NCBI GenBank assembly: GCA_015232795.1
Contig: JADFYX010000062.1
Coordinates: 1 to 11,215, forward strand
Direction: 5' to 3'
Source of the DNA: Magnetococcales bacterium
Lineage (GTDB): Bacteria > Pseudomonadota > Magnetococcia > Magnetococcales > JADFYX01
Length of the DNA stretch: 11,215 bases
The position numbers and the translations under genes are program-made. Under the pieces are notes generated by a model. It was not told the origin of the DNA. It ran no database searches and saw only the letters and a list, made by a program, of their open reading frames with translations. Below, piece by piece: positions 1-7,316 of this stretch (position 1 is the first letter of the stretch; each line of letters starts with the position of its first letter).

Positions 1-866
1 ATTTGGGCCAGAGAGTTGATGTGGCTTTGCGACTGAACATGGACACGGGCATTCAGCCCCACTGGAGTAGGTTTGGTTTTAACCTTGATAACGATGTGGC
101 TTTAGCTGCGGTAAAAAGAATCAACGCAAAAAATAAATTAAATATAGTTGGCCTGCACTCACACATTGGTACATTTATGCTGGACCCCAACGCCTACCGT
201 ATCCAGACCCATAAAATGTCGCGTTTTTTATTGCAGATAGAAGAAGAGTTTGACTACCACATTGAATATATTGATATTGGCGGTGGTTTTCCCTCTAAAA
301 ATCGCTTAAAAGGGGTTTACCAACCCCCAGAAGTGGTTATTCCGGCTATCGATGATTTTGCCGAGGCTATAGTCGGGGGTCTGCTGGACAATCTTGGGCC
401 GGATCGTCGTCCTGAACTGTTTATAGAGAGCGGTCGCCACCTGATTGACGAGGCAGGTTATCTCATCACCTCGGTTGTGGGGCAAAAAAGCATGCCGGAC
501 GGCTGCCGTTCTTATGTGGTGGATGCTGGAGTCAACCTACTGTTCACCCATACATGGTATGACCTGGTTGTAGAGAGTGGTATTCCTTTGAAAGGATTGC
601 CAGAACCAGCCATTCTCAATGGTCCACTCTGCATGAACATTGACGTTATACGGGACAGTATTATGCTGCCAAGGTTGCAAAAGGGTACACCATTGGTGGT
701 CTCCCCGGTTGGAGCATATAACGTCACCCAATGGATGCAATTTATTCAATACCGCCCTGCTGTACTGTTAATTGGAGAAAATGGCGTTGTAGATATCATT
801 CGTGAAGGGGAAGACCTCAGCGATATAGAACGGCGGGAACAGCTACCGGATCGTTTGGTTTTATGA
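1..866 (+). CDS. Fold-III PLP-dependent decarboxylase (C-terminal part; 5' end outside window)
   Basis: Open from the left edge with no convincing start: the first in-frame initiator-like codon is a TTG at base 3, with no room for a ribosome site, so about a third of the protein is probably missing. The 287 visible residues match the alanine-racemase-like barrel and C-terminal beta domain of diaminopimelate/ornithine/arginine decarboxylases. HSHIG (residues 52-56) and GGGFP (93-97) are the cofactor-stacking His and phosphate-binding glycine loop. ESGR (142-145) corresponds to EPGR. GPLCMNID (207-214) carries the active-site Cys210 and Asp214 given by the neighbouring subunit, and VGAY (236-239) holds the PLP tyrosine. 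The PLP lysine would lie upstream of the window. The CESxD motif typical of DapA-pathway LysA enzymes is replaced by CMNID, so meso-diaminopimelate is unlikely to be the substrate; an amino acid decarboxylase making an amine is the best guess. It overlaps the next gene by ATGA, implying translational coupling. Confidence 0.85.
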   Translation, partial: LGQRVDVALRLNMDTGIQPHWSRFGFNLDNDVALAAVKRINAKNKLNIVGLHSHIGTFMLDPNAYRIQTHKMSRFLLQIEEEFDYHIEYIDIGGGFPSKNRLKGVYQPPEVVIPAIDDFAEAIVGGLLDNLGPDRRPELFIESGRHLIDEAGYLITSVVGQKSMPDGCRSYVVDAGVNLLFTHTWYDLVVESGIPLKGLPEPAILNGPLCMNIDVIRDSIMLPRLQKGTPLVVSPVGAYNVTQWMQFIQYRPAVLLIGENGVVDIIREGEDLSDIERREQLPDRLVL

Positions 867-2974
867 TTTTTCAGTCACCCCTCTTCAAACGTTTTTGGCT
901 TTTTGTACACCCCCTGTTTTCTGCCTATTCAAATATTCTGTTTATGCAGAGTGCCCGTGTGGGGGCTGTACTTTTTGCCTTGGGATTTTTACAACCCAAC
1001 GTTGCGCTGTCTGGTCTTATTGCCGTACTTACAGTTTTGGTTTTTGCCCGTCTGATAGAGATGAGCCCTAACTATCTTGAGCAGGGTTATTATCTCTACA
1101 ACCCCCTGCTTGTGGGTATGTCTATCGGTTTTTTATTTCAACTCGGACCTATTACCGGGTTTTTTATAATTACCGCTGCCATACTTACCCTGCTGGTAAC
1201 AATTGCTCTACAAACTCTATTTGCTGCCAGAGGGGTTCCCATACTCTCCCTGCCATTTGCTATTATTAGCTCTGTGGTATATCTGGCGGCTTATCAATAT
1301 GGCAATCTTTTTATCTATGAACTGCCCCATTTCAGCTTTTCATACCAAACATTAGAAATTCTATTACCCCTGTGGGTAGCAGGATTTTTTAAAGCTCTGG
1401 GCACAATACTGTTTTTGCCCAACGTGGTGGCAGGGGGCGTAATTTTTTTAATGTTATTGATAGTCTCACGCATTATGGGGCTTTTGGCGGTTAGCGGTTA
1501 TTGCTGGGGAGCTTTTGTCCACTCCATGTTGGGAGGCTCTCTCCACCAAGCCTTAAACGACCCCTACGCCTTTAACACCATTTTGGTTTCAATAGCAGTA
1601 GGAGGGGTATTTTTTATACCCTCTATCCGCTCTTATACTCTGAGCCTAATTGCAGTCGCCATCACCATTTTGACCATCCACGCAGCAGAGGTATTTTTAA
1701 CAGTATTTAAAATACCAGTTTTTACCTTACCGTTTAATATTACGGTTATCTGTTTTTTGTTTAGCCTAAAGCAGATAGGCTATAGCTATTGCGTAAAGGT
1801 GATAAAAAAGAATCCTGAGAGAACCCTGGGCCACTATCTCTCTACCCGCCATCGTTTTCAAACAGAGCAGATCCGCATAAACCCACCATTTGTGGGCAAG
1901 TGGTTTGTTTATCAAGGGTTTGATGATGTTTGGACCCACAAAGGGGTGTGGCGATATGCCCTGGATTTTATCGTCCACGATAAAGAGGGTAACTCATATA
2001 AAAACCGAGGCACAAACCTGGAAGATTATTACGCCTTTAATCGCCCGGTTATCGCCCCTGTAAGTGGTTATGTTGTGGAGGCGATCAACCATATTCACGA
2101 CAACCCCATAGATCAACCCAACTCCATAGATAACTGGGGCAACACGGTAATTATTCAGCAAGACCTAACAGGCATATATGTATCCTTAAGCCATTTTGCC
2201 AAAAGCAGTCTTAAGTGCAAAAAAGGGGATTATGTAGAGTTGGGTCAAGTATTGGGTCTGTGCGGTAACAGTGGCTATTCTGCCCAACCCCACATACATT
2301 TACAAGCCCAGACAAGCCCTGTATTGGGGGCTGCAACTTCACCGTTTATCTTCACCACCTATCAGCACAACTCCCAGATGATCTTTTATCAAACACCAAA
2401 AAAAGAGCAAGAGATAAGTGGCTTTTTTATCGACAAACTATTGGACCGTCATCTCTCCTTCACCCTGGATGAAACCTTGGTTTTTGAGTGTATAGCAGGC
2501 AGGCAAAAAGGCCAGAGATGCTCCTGGACCGTCTGTATGGAACCCATTAGTGGACAGTTTTATTTTGTCGATGAAGATGGTAACACCCTGCTTTTTGCCA
2601 AGGCGGCAGGCTTTTTTTATTGTTATGATTATCACGGAAAAGATGATAGTCTTTTGCGTTTGATGTTTTTGACACTGCCCCGTATGCCTCTTGTCCGCCA
2701 AGATGGTTTGAGCTGGCAGGACTCATTGCCACTCAATATTTTACACAGTGGCATAAGTCGAGCCTGGGGGCAATTTATGGCCTCCTTTTACCATGCAGGG
2801 TTTATACATGTCGGTTGTTGGGGTTTTAAAGGCAAAAACAGGATTGAAGGTTATATCGATACAGGCAAAGAAACCATAAAAACTGCACTTGATTTAGATG
2901 AGCATAAGGGTATCCAGAGGTTGAGTGTTGACTCTACCATACTGCAAAGGGTTGAAAATGCGATCAGCAAATAG
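863..2974 (+). CDS. Urea-transporter-like membrane domain fused to M23/LytM-like domain
   Basis: This 703-residue protein has three parts. Residues 1 to about 312 form a hydrophobic, multi-helix domain with the twofold layout of SLC14/UT urea channels: YNPLLVG (79-85) with LSLPFA (128-133) in the first half, and LNDPYAFNT (231-239) with TLPFNIT (288-294) in the second. Residues about 340-490 resemble an M23 (LytM) peptidase: APVSGYV, WGNTVIIQ, LSHF (H444), a KKGD turn, GLCGNSG and PHIHLQ (H477, H479). The zinc motif HxxxD is RYALD instead (R364, D368), so one metal ligand is an arginine and hydrolase activity is doubtful. Residues 500-703 form a cysteine-containing domain I do not recognise. 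The start is the ATG overlapping the upstream stop (ATGA). Transport of urea or a similar small neutral solute across the inner membrane is inferred from the fold; the extra domain may act on peptidoglycan or only bind it. Confidence 0.85.
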   Translation: MIFQSPLFKRFWLFVHPLFSAYSNILFMQSARVGAVLFALGFLQPNVALSGLIAVLTVLVFARLIEMSPNYLEQGYYLYNPLLVGMSIGFLFQLGPITGFFIITAAILTLLVTIALQTLFAARGVPILSLPFAIISSVVYLAAYQYGNLFIYELPHFSFSYQTLEILLPLWVAGFFKALGTILFLPNVVAGGVIFLMLLIVSRIMGLLAVSGYCWGAFVHSMLGGSLHQALNDPYAFNTILVSIAVGGVFFIPSIRSYTLSLIAVAITILTIHAAEVFLTVFKIPVFTLPFNITVICFLFSLKQIGYSYCVKVIKKNPERTLGHYLSTRHRFQTEQIRINPPFVGKWFVYQGFDDVWTHKGVWRYALDFIVHDKEGNSYKNRGTNLEDYYAFNRPVIAPVSGYVVEAINHIHDNPIDQPNSIDNWGNTVIIQQDLTGIYVSLSHFAKSSLKCKKGDYVELGQVLGLCGNSGYSAQPHIHLQAQTSPVLGAATSPFIFTTYQHNSQMIFYQTPKKEQEISGFFIDKLLDRHLSFTLDETLVFECIAGRQKGQRCSWTVCMEPISGQFYFVDEDGNTLLFAKAAGFFYCYDYHGKDDSLLRLMFLTLPRMPLVRQDGLSWQDSLPLNILHSGISRAWGQFMASFYHAGFIHVGCWGFKGKNRIEGYIDTGKETIKTALDLDEHKGIQRLSVDSTILQRVENAISK

Positions 2975-3611
2975 TTTGAATAATTCTGTTTTAGGACTAT
3001 TACTGCTGGTAATAACCATTTTTGCTACAGTAACAACCGCCCAAGCAGATAGCTTGATAGCAGACTCCTACCACGAATCATTTACCCAAGAAAAAATTGA
3101 GGATTATAACGCAGCCATTCAAGCTTTAATGCCGGTTTATGAACAATACCCCCGTCAATACACGATCAATTTACGCCTTGGCTGGCTCCACTATCTAGCA
3201 GGACGTTACAGAAACTCTTTAGAATATTATAGAAGTGCTGCCAGTGCGATTCCCAGTGCTATCGACCCTAAACTTGGCGAGGCAGTTGTAGGACTTGCCC
3301 AACAAAACTATGGTGAAGTTAAGCTTATCTGCTATAGCATTATCAAAATAGATTTTTATAACTATCTGGCTAACCGTTATTTGGCAAAAGCCCTTGTGGG
3401 TGAAGAAAATTTTGTCCAGGCAGCGGCAGTCACCCAAAAAATGTTGGCTCTTTACCCTTCCGATATAAGCTTTATAGAACAGCTAGCCATAATACGCATG
3501 GGCCAAGGTGACACAGCAACTGCTCGTCAACTTTACAAAGATCTCTGGATTTTAGATCCTAATAATATCAACGCCTTCAGATTTTCCAAAAATCATCCCG
3601 ATACAAAATAG
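2958..3611 (+). CDS. Secreted TPR protein
   Basis: The protein has 217 residues from the ATG at 2958, chosen because AAAGG lies 7 bases upstream and the product then begins with a clean signal sequence: basic N-terminus, hydrophobic core LGLLLLVITIFATV, and a cleavage-like TAQA|DS near residue 30. A GTG at 2925 would add 11 residues and spoil the signal peptide. The mature part is helical with tetratricopeptide-like repeats at roughly 34-66, 68-101 (NLRLGWLHYLAGRYRNSLEY is a good match), 136-169 and 170-203. Such repeats scaffold protein contacts, so a periplasmic adaptor role is likely but the partner is unknown. It overlaps the transporter fusion by 17 bp, so the two are probably co-translated, and it precedes the beta-barrel gene by 101 bp. 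It has no catalytic motif. Confidence 0.8.
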   Translation: MRSANSLNNSVLGLLLLVITIFATVTTAQADSLIADSYHESFTQEKIEDYNAAIQALMPVYEQYPRQYTINLRLGWLHYLAGRYRNSLEYYRSAASAIPSAIDPKLGEAVVGLAQQNYGEVKLICYSIIKIDFYNYLANRYLAKALVGEENFVQAAAVTQKMLALYPSDISFIEQLAIIRMGQGDTATARQLYKDLWILDPNNINAFRFSKNHPDTK

Positions 3612-3648
3612 TCTTCATACTTTTGGTCTGCTTATTGCTTCCTTCATA

Positions 3649-3680
3649 TATAATTAGTCAGACAAAGCACTTCTTTGCTG
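3649..3680 (+). promoter_or_regulatory. Possible promoter (-10) and leader hairpin before the beta-barrel gene
   Basis: The 101-bp gap before the beta-barrel gene has a perfect TATAAT at 3649-3654, but I see no good -35 at normal spacing. Just after it, 3659-3680 can fold as CAG-A-CAAAG / CTTTG-CTG, an 8-bp stem with one bulged A and a 5-base loop. If the -10 is used, this hairpin would sit at the very 5' end of the transcript, where it could stabilise the mRNA. No T-run follows, so it is not a terminator. Confidence 0.3.
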
Positions 3681-3712
3681 ATAGATATATACATAAACCG
3701 AAGGAAATTAAC

Positions 3713-4822
3713 ATGAAGAAGTTTGCAATCTGTTGCTCAATTCTCCTTGCACCGACAGCAGCTATGGCACAAGGAAATGGTTTTTATTCTAAATCCACAT
3801 CTTTAAAATTAGCCAACCATATCCAGGTGATGCAAGACTCTTCAACCATTTACGGTGGTCATGAAACCACCGCCACCCCCACATGGCGATATCCTAATTC
3901 TAAATTTTTGTCAGACAGAGATCCAAATATCAACAAGGGTGTCTACCATCTGGCTGCAAATGATGCAGAACCAGATTATCAAACCCTTACGTCAACAAAG
4001 ATATCCTCTTTAACAAGTGCCAAAATACCAGCAAAATATAAAGTAACAGTAATTCCCTATGCTGGTTATCTCTCCTATGGGGGTGATTCATCCCACGATT
4101 CTGGCTACACCACAGGAGCCTATATTGCCATTCCATCGGCAACCAACCTTGTAGAGTTGGGAGCGTCGTATTCCAACATAAGCTATACAACTGCTGGCAC
4201 CAACAATCTTAAACAGACAGATGTTGCAGCAGCTTACACCCACTATCTAAACTACCAAGCCAATGTTCGTGGTGGTATCCACTACATCAACTCTACCGAT
4301 GACTCCACCAATAATGGCAACATCTTTTTTGGTGGTGGTAAGGTATATGATGGTAGCAAATGGCACTATGGGGCTGAGGCGTACTATTCAATGTATCCCA
4401 ACAGCGATCAACATGTTGGGCAAGTTAGCTTTGAATCAGGTTATAGTATGGGCAATTTCTATAAAGAAGGCTCCTATTATTTTACTGTAAAAGGTAACTA
4501 TATTCATCCGTTCGATGCCACTGTAACCAACTTGTCCGAACATTATCTCTCAGCAGGGCTTGACGTTGCATACTCTATCCCCTACTGGAAAACTGAAGTT
4601 GGTGGCTGGGTTGGACGTGAGGTAATGGCTGTAAAAAATGCTGGCATGGTAGTGTTAAATCTCCCAGACGAACATAATGTAGGTGCTCACGCCAGTGTAC
4701 AGAGATATCTAACCGACAATATTTTTGCCAAGGTTAGCTATAAATATGACAAGTTTAAAGATGCAACAACCACCATGAATACTAAAAAACAGTTGGGCCT
4801 GTTATCGGTGGGCGGTCACTAA
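3713..4822 (+). CDS. Predicted outer-membrane beta-barrel protein
   Basis: The protein has 369 residues from the ATG at 3713. The start is preceded by AAGGAA (3701-3706) and gives a typical signal peptide, MKKFAICCSILLAPTAAMA|QG; an in-frame upstream start at 3623 would bury it and is rejected. The mature protein is rich in Tyr, Gly, Ser, Thr and Asn, and from about residue 110 shows repeated alternating amphipathic strands joined by polar turns (for example VTVIPYAGYLSYGG, NLVELGASYSNISYTT, QANVRGGIHYINS), as in barrels of 12 or more strands. The last residues, SVGGH, lack the usual terminal aromatic sorting residue, which is slightly odd. I do not recognise a family. It closes the operon and is followed at once by a strong terminator. 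A pore or receptor for the solute handled by the upstream transporter is plausible but inferred only from context. Confidence 0.7.
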   Translation: MKKFAICCSILLAPTAAMAQGNGFYSKSTSLKLANHIQVMQDSSTIYGGHETTATPTWRYPNSKFLSDRDPNINKGVYHLAANDAEPDYQTLTSTKISSLTSAKIPAKYKVTVIPYAGYLSYGGDSSHDSGYTTGAYIAIPSATNLVELGASYSNISYTTAGTNNLKQTDVAAAYTHYLNYQANVRGGIHYINSTDDSTNNGNIFFGGGKVYDGSKWHYGAEAYYSMYPNSDQHVGQVSFESGYSMGNFYKEGSYYFTVKGNYIHPFDATVTNLSEHYLSAGLDVAYSIPYWKTEVGGWVGREVMAVKNAGMVVLNLPDEHNVGAHASVQRYLTDNIFAKVSYKYDKFKDATTTMNTKKQLGLLSVGGH

Positions 4823-4846
4823 TAAGCAATAAGAAAATAATATTTT

Positions 4847-4891
4847 AACGGCAGTTGCGAGCGCAGGCTTTCAACTGCCGTTTCTATTTTT
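4847..4891 (+). terminator. Rho-independent terminator of the first operon
   Basis: A perfect 11-bp stem, AACGGCAGTTG (4847-4857) with CAACTGCCGTT (4872-4882), has a 14-base loop in which AGC/GCT may add three pairs. A T-rich tail (TCTATTTTT) runs to 4891. It lies 24 bp after the beta-barrel stop and separates that operon from the oxidase-like gene. Confidence 0.9.
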
Positions 4892-4910
4892 ACTCCTATC
4901 ATATAAAGTG

Positions 4911-4933
4911 TAAATATCATTTTAGAATATTTA
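4911..4933. promoter_or_regulatory. Inverted repeat in promoter region of the oxidase-like gene
   Basis: TAAATAT (4911-4917) and ATATTTA (4927-4933) form a perfect 7-bp inverted repeat with a 9-base spacer, in the 70-bp AT-rich gap between the terminator and the next start. Because a terminator precedes it, this gap must hold the promoter of the oxidase/ABC unit. No clear -35/-10 pair stands out. The dyad could be an operator, but AT-rich sequence makes chance palindromes common, and it is not a canonical FNR box (TTGAT-N4-ATCAA). Confidence 0.25.
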
Positions 4934-4961
4934 TTATAAACTTATATAACGGTTTACCAAC

Positions 4962-6329
4962 ATGTCAGACAACTCCTCCATTTTTTCATTTCCAACTACC
5001 ACCTCCCATAGATCATTGGCAACAGCATGGCTAACCCTGGCTCTTAGCTCTTTAATTGGAGCAGGTCTGGTGGTGCTGTTGATTATCCTTGCCAGAACAC
5101 CGGTAATTCACGATCTAATACCGTGGGTTGGCTCCTTTAAAACTGCTCTGGTTATCCATGTTGATCTCTCTGTTCTGGTCTGGTTTCTCTCTTTTGCTGG
5201 TCTGTTTGCCGTCATTGCCATGCCAAAAAGTGGTGTTGCTGCTGGAAAAGTGGCCCTTTGGGTTGCAGTTTTAGGTGCACTGCTTATTACCTTCTCACCA
5301 TTTTTGGGTGAGGATGCCCCATTTTTGAATAACTATATTCCGGTGTTGGCTAACGGAGCATTTTTTAGTGGTCTTATTCTATTTGTTGCTGGGTTTTGCG
5401 GCATAGCCCTCCTCCTCTGTATTAAACACCAAGAGCAGCAACAAAATGACAAGCTGGTGGTAAGGTTTGGTGTTACATCGGCAATTGTCATAGCACTGCT
5501 TAGTGTCTTCTCGTTGCTATACACCTATTTTGCTATTCCCCCCCAGCTAGCCCGTGACAGTGAGCTCTATTATGAAACGCTGTTCTGGGGAGCTGGGCAT
5601 ATTTTGCAGTTTACCCATACCCAGCTAATGATGGTTGCATGGATTTGGCTAGCCACAGTTATTACTGGTAAATCCGTTGCCAAACCCGGCACCCTTTTAT
5701 TGATGTTTATCATTGGAGCTTTTCCTGCCATCTTAGGCCCGGTTATTCACGCTATTTATCCAGTGGACTCTTTAGAACACCGCTTGGCCTTTACAGATTT
5801 AATGTATTGGGGTGGGGGTATAGCTCCTTTAATGGCTGGTGTGCTGGTGTTCCGAACTCTGCTTGCCAATAAAGAGGTTGCCAACGACAACCGCTCACTG
5901 CGTCTGGCCCTACTCTATTCACTGATTCTATTTGGTGTTGGTGGCTGGATAGGATTTATGATCAACGCTGTAAATGTTACCATCCCTGCCCACTATCACG
6001 GCTCTATAGTATCTATCACCTTGGCCTATATGGGAGTAACCTACCACGTTCTTCCCGGTTTAGGTTATAAACGCCCCTCTATTGTTTGGGCAAATCGCCA
6101 GTTAATACTCTATAGCACAGGCTCTCTATTACATATTTTGGGGCTAGCCTGGTCAGGAGGTCACGGGGTGCAACGTAAAACTGCCGGAGCTGCCCAAGGG
6201 CTGGAAAGCTTGGCAGATAAAATTCCTATGTGGATTATGGGGTTGGGTGGTGTTCTGGCGGTTATTGGTGGTATTTTGTTTTTGGTGCTGGCGTTTAAAG
6301 CTTTGTCTAACCCTGAAACTGCAAAATAA
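4962..6329 (+). CDS. Divergent heme-copper oxidase / NO reductase-like subunit I
   Basis: This 455-residue protein has about 12 predicted membrane helices, close to the core length of cbb3-oxidase and NorB catalytic subunits. Ligand-like histidines are visible in the expected helices: H66 (ALVIHVDLSVLVW, low-spin heme, helix II), H213 (FWGAGH, CuB/FeB, helix VI), and the pair H344/H346 (PAHYHGSIV, high- and low-spin heme, helix X). Helix VII, where two adjacent histidines normally complete the CuB site, reads GPVIHAIY, leaving only H263. No tyrosine sits at the helix VI position of A-type oxidases (F217) or six residues before the pair as in cbb3. It may therefore be a NO-reductase-like enzyme, an atypical oxidase, or a heme-binding protein with changed function. 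No subunit II or cytochrome c gene is nearby. The start lacks a strong ribosome site (ACGG only). An ABC exporter pair follows on the same strand. Confidence 0.8.
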   Translation: MSDNSSIFSFPTTTSHRSLATAWLTLALSSLIGAGLVVLLIILARTPVIHDLIPWVGSFKTALVIHVDLSVLVWFLSFAGLFAVIAMPKSGVAAGKVALWVAVLGALLITFSPFLGEDAPFLNNYIPVLANGAFFSGLILFVAGFCGIALLLCIKHQEQQQNDKLVVRFGVTSAIVIALLSVFSLLYTYFAIPPQLARDSELYYETLFWGAGHILQFTHTQLMMVAWIWLATVITGKSVAKPGTLLLMFIIGAFPAILGPVIHAIYPVDSLEHRLAFTDLMYWGGGIAPLMAGVLVFRTLLANKEVANDNRSLRLALLYSLILFGVGGWIGFMINAVNVTIPAHYHGSIVSITLAYMGVTYHVLPGLGYKRPSIVWANRQLILYSTGSLLHILGLAWSGGHGVQRKTAGAAQGLESLADKIPMWIMGLGGVLAVIGGILFLVLAFKALSNPETAK

Positions 6330-6384
6330 CCCTATATCCACCAACAACCGTAACGCTCTTTGAATCTGGCAACTGTTTATTTAT

Positions 6385-7314
6385 ATGATTTCTATCAAAG
6401 AATTAAATTATTTTTACAATGTTAAAAAGCTGGGAAAACGCCAAGCATTAGCCAGCCTTAATCTTAACATTGCACCTAATACATTTTTTACCCTTACTGG
6501 TCCCAACGGTAGCGGTAAATCTACCCTGTTTAGCATTCTTTCTGGGCTATCCCAACCAAATGAGGGTCAAATTGCCATAAATGGGTTGGATATTGTCAGC
6601 CAGCAATCTAAAATCCGCCGTTTAATGGGTGTGGTATTTCAAAACCCGGCACTGGATAAACATCTCACCCTTGCCGAAAATTTTCAGATCCATGGCGACC
6701 TCTACGGCATGGAGCCAAATCTTTTAAAAAATCGCCTTGCTGAAGATCTTGTATGGACCGGACTAAGTGATCGTTTGGGCGAGTTGGTGGGTACTCTTTC
6801 GGGTGGTATGGCGCGACGGGTAGAGTTGGTAAAAGCTCTCTTACACCGCCCAAAAATACTTTTGATGGATGAACCAACCAATGGTCTTGACCCGGGTGGA
6901 AGACGTGATTTTTTAGACATGGTAGATAAGCTGCGCCATGAACGAGAAATGACCATCCTTATGACCAGCCATATTTTTGCCGAGGCCGAACGGGCCGATA
7001 AGGTCGGCATACTCCATAAAGGATCTCTCTTAGCAGTCGGCTCCCCCCAAGAGCTAAAAAACCGTTTGGGTAAAGAGATGGTGGTTATCCAGACAGCAGA
7101 CAGGCAACATGCTGAATTTCTAAAAGAGCAACTAGCTAAAAATCATCATCTCAAAGTGTGGGCAAGAGAGGGTGAACTGCGGGTGGAGGGAGTTGACAAA
7201 AACACTCTTGACGATCTCCTCTCCCACCATAGAGATAGGTTTAACGAACTAGCTATAAAACGCCCTACATTGGAGGATCTTTTTATTCACATCACCCAAG
7301 ATAGGAAGGTGTAG
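6385..7314 (+). CDS. ABC transporter ATP-binding protein (CcmA/NosF-like)
   Basis: A 309-residue ATPase with all motifs intact: Walker A GPNGSGKST (39-47), Q-loop Q86, signature LSGGM (138-142), Walker B ILLMDEP (158-164, catalytic E163), D-loop GLDP and H-loop H196. The stretch after about residue 225 is the extra C-terminal domain seen in ABC-2 exporter ATPases of the CcmA/DrrA/NosF type; RPTLEDLFIHIT near the end is characteristic. It acts on the cytoplasmic face with the membrane protein encoded 2 bp downstream. Its position 55 bp after the oxidase-like gene suggests a job in exporting something for that protein's maturation, as NosFY does for nitrous oxide reductase; substrate unknown. 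The start ATG has no clear ribosome site. Confidence 0.92.
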   Translation: MISIKELNYFYNVKKLGKRQALASLNLNIAPNTFFTLTGPNGSGKSTLFSILSGLSQPNEGQIAINGLDIVSQQSKIRRLMGVVFQNPALDKHLTLAENFQIHGDLYGMEPNLLKNRLAEDLVWTGLSDRLGELVGTLSGGMARRVELVKALLHRPKILLMDEPTNGLDPGGRRDFLDMVDKLRHEREMTILMTSHIFAEAERADKVGILHKGSLLAVGSPQELKNRLGKEMVVIQTADRQHAEFLKEQLAKNHHLKVWAREGELRVEGVDKNTLDDLLSHHRDRFNELAIKRPTLEDLFIHITQDRKV

Positions 7315-7316
7315 CT

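Noticed and set aside
863..1800. Urea channel taken as evidence for a urease pathway
   Set aside because: No urease structural or accessory genes are present, and the neighbours do not fit urea hydrolysis; only the fold is claimed.
2925..2957. GTG start giving an 11-residue longer TPR protein
   Set aside because: The ATG at 2958 has AAAGG at good spacing and gives a clean signal peptide; the longer form would not.
3623..3712. In-frame upstream start adding 30 residues to the beta-barrel protein
   Set aside because: The ATG at 3713 follows AAGGAA and starts a textbook signal peptide, which the longer form would bury.
6702..7010. A 102-codon - strand open frame inside the ABC ATPase gene
   Set aside because: It lies fully within a motif-complete ATPase on the other strand and is Arg/Ser-rich, as antisense shadows often are.
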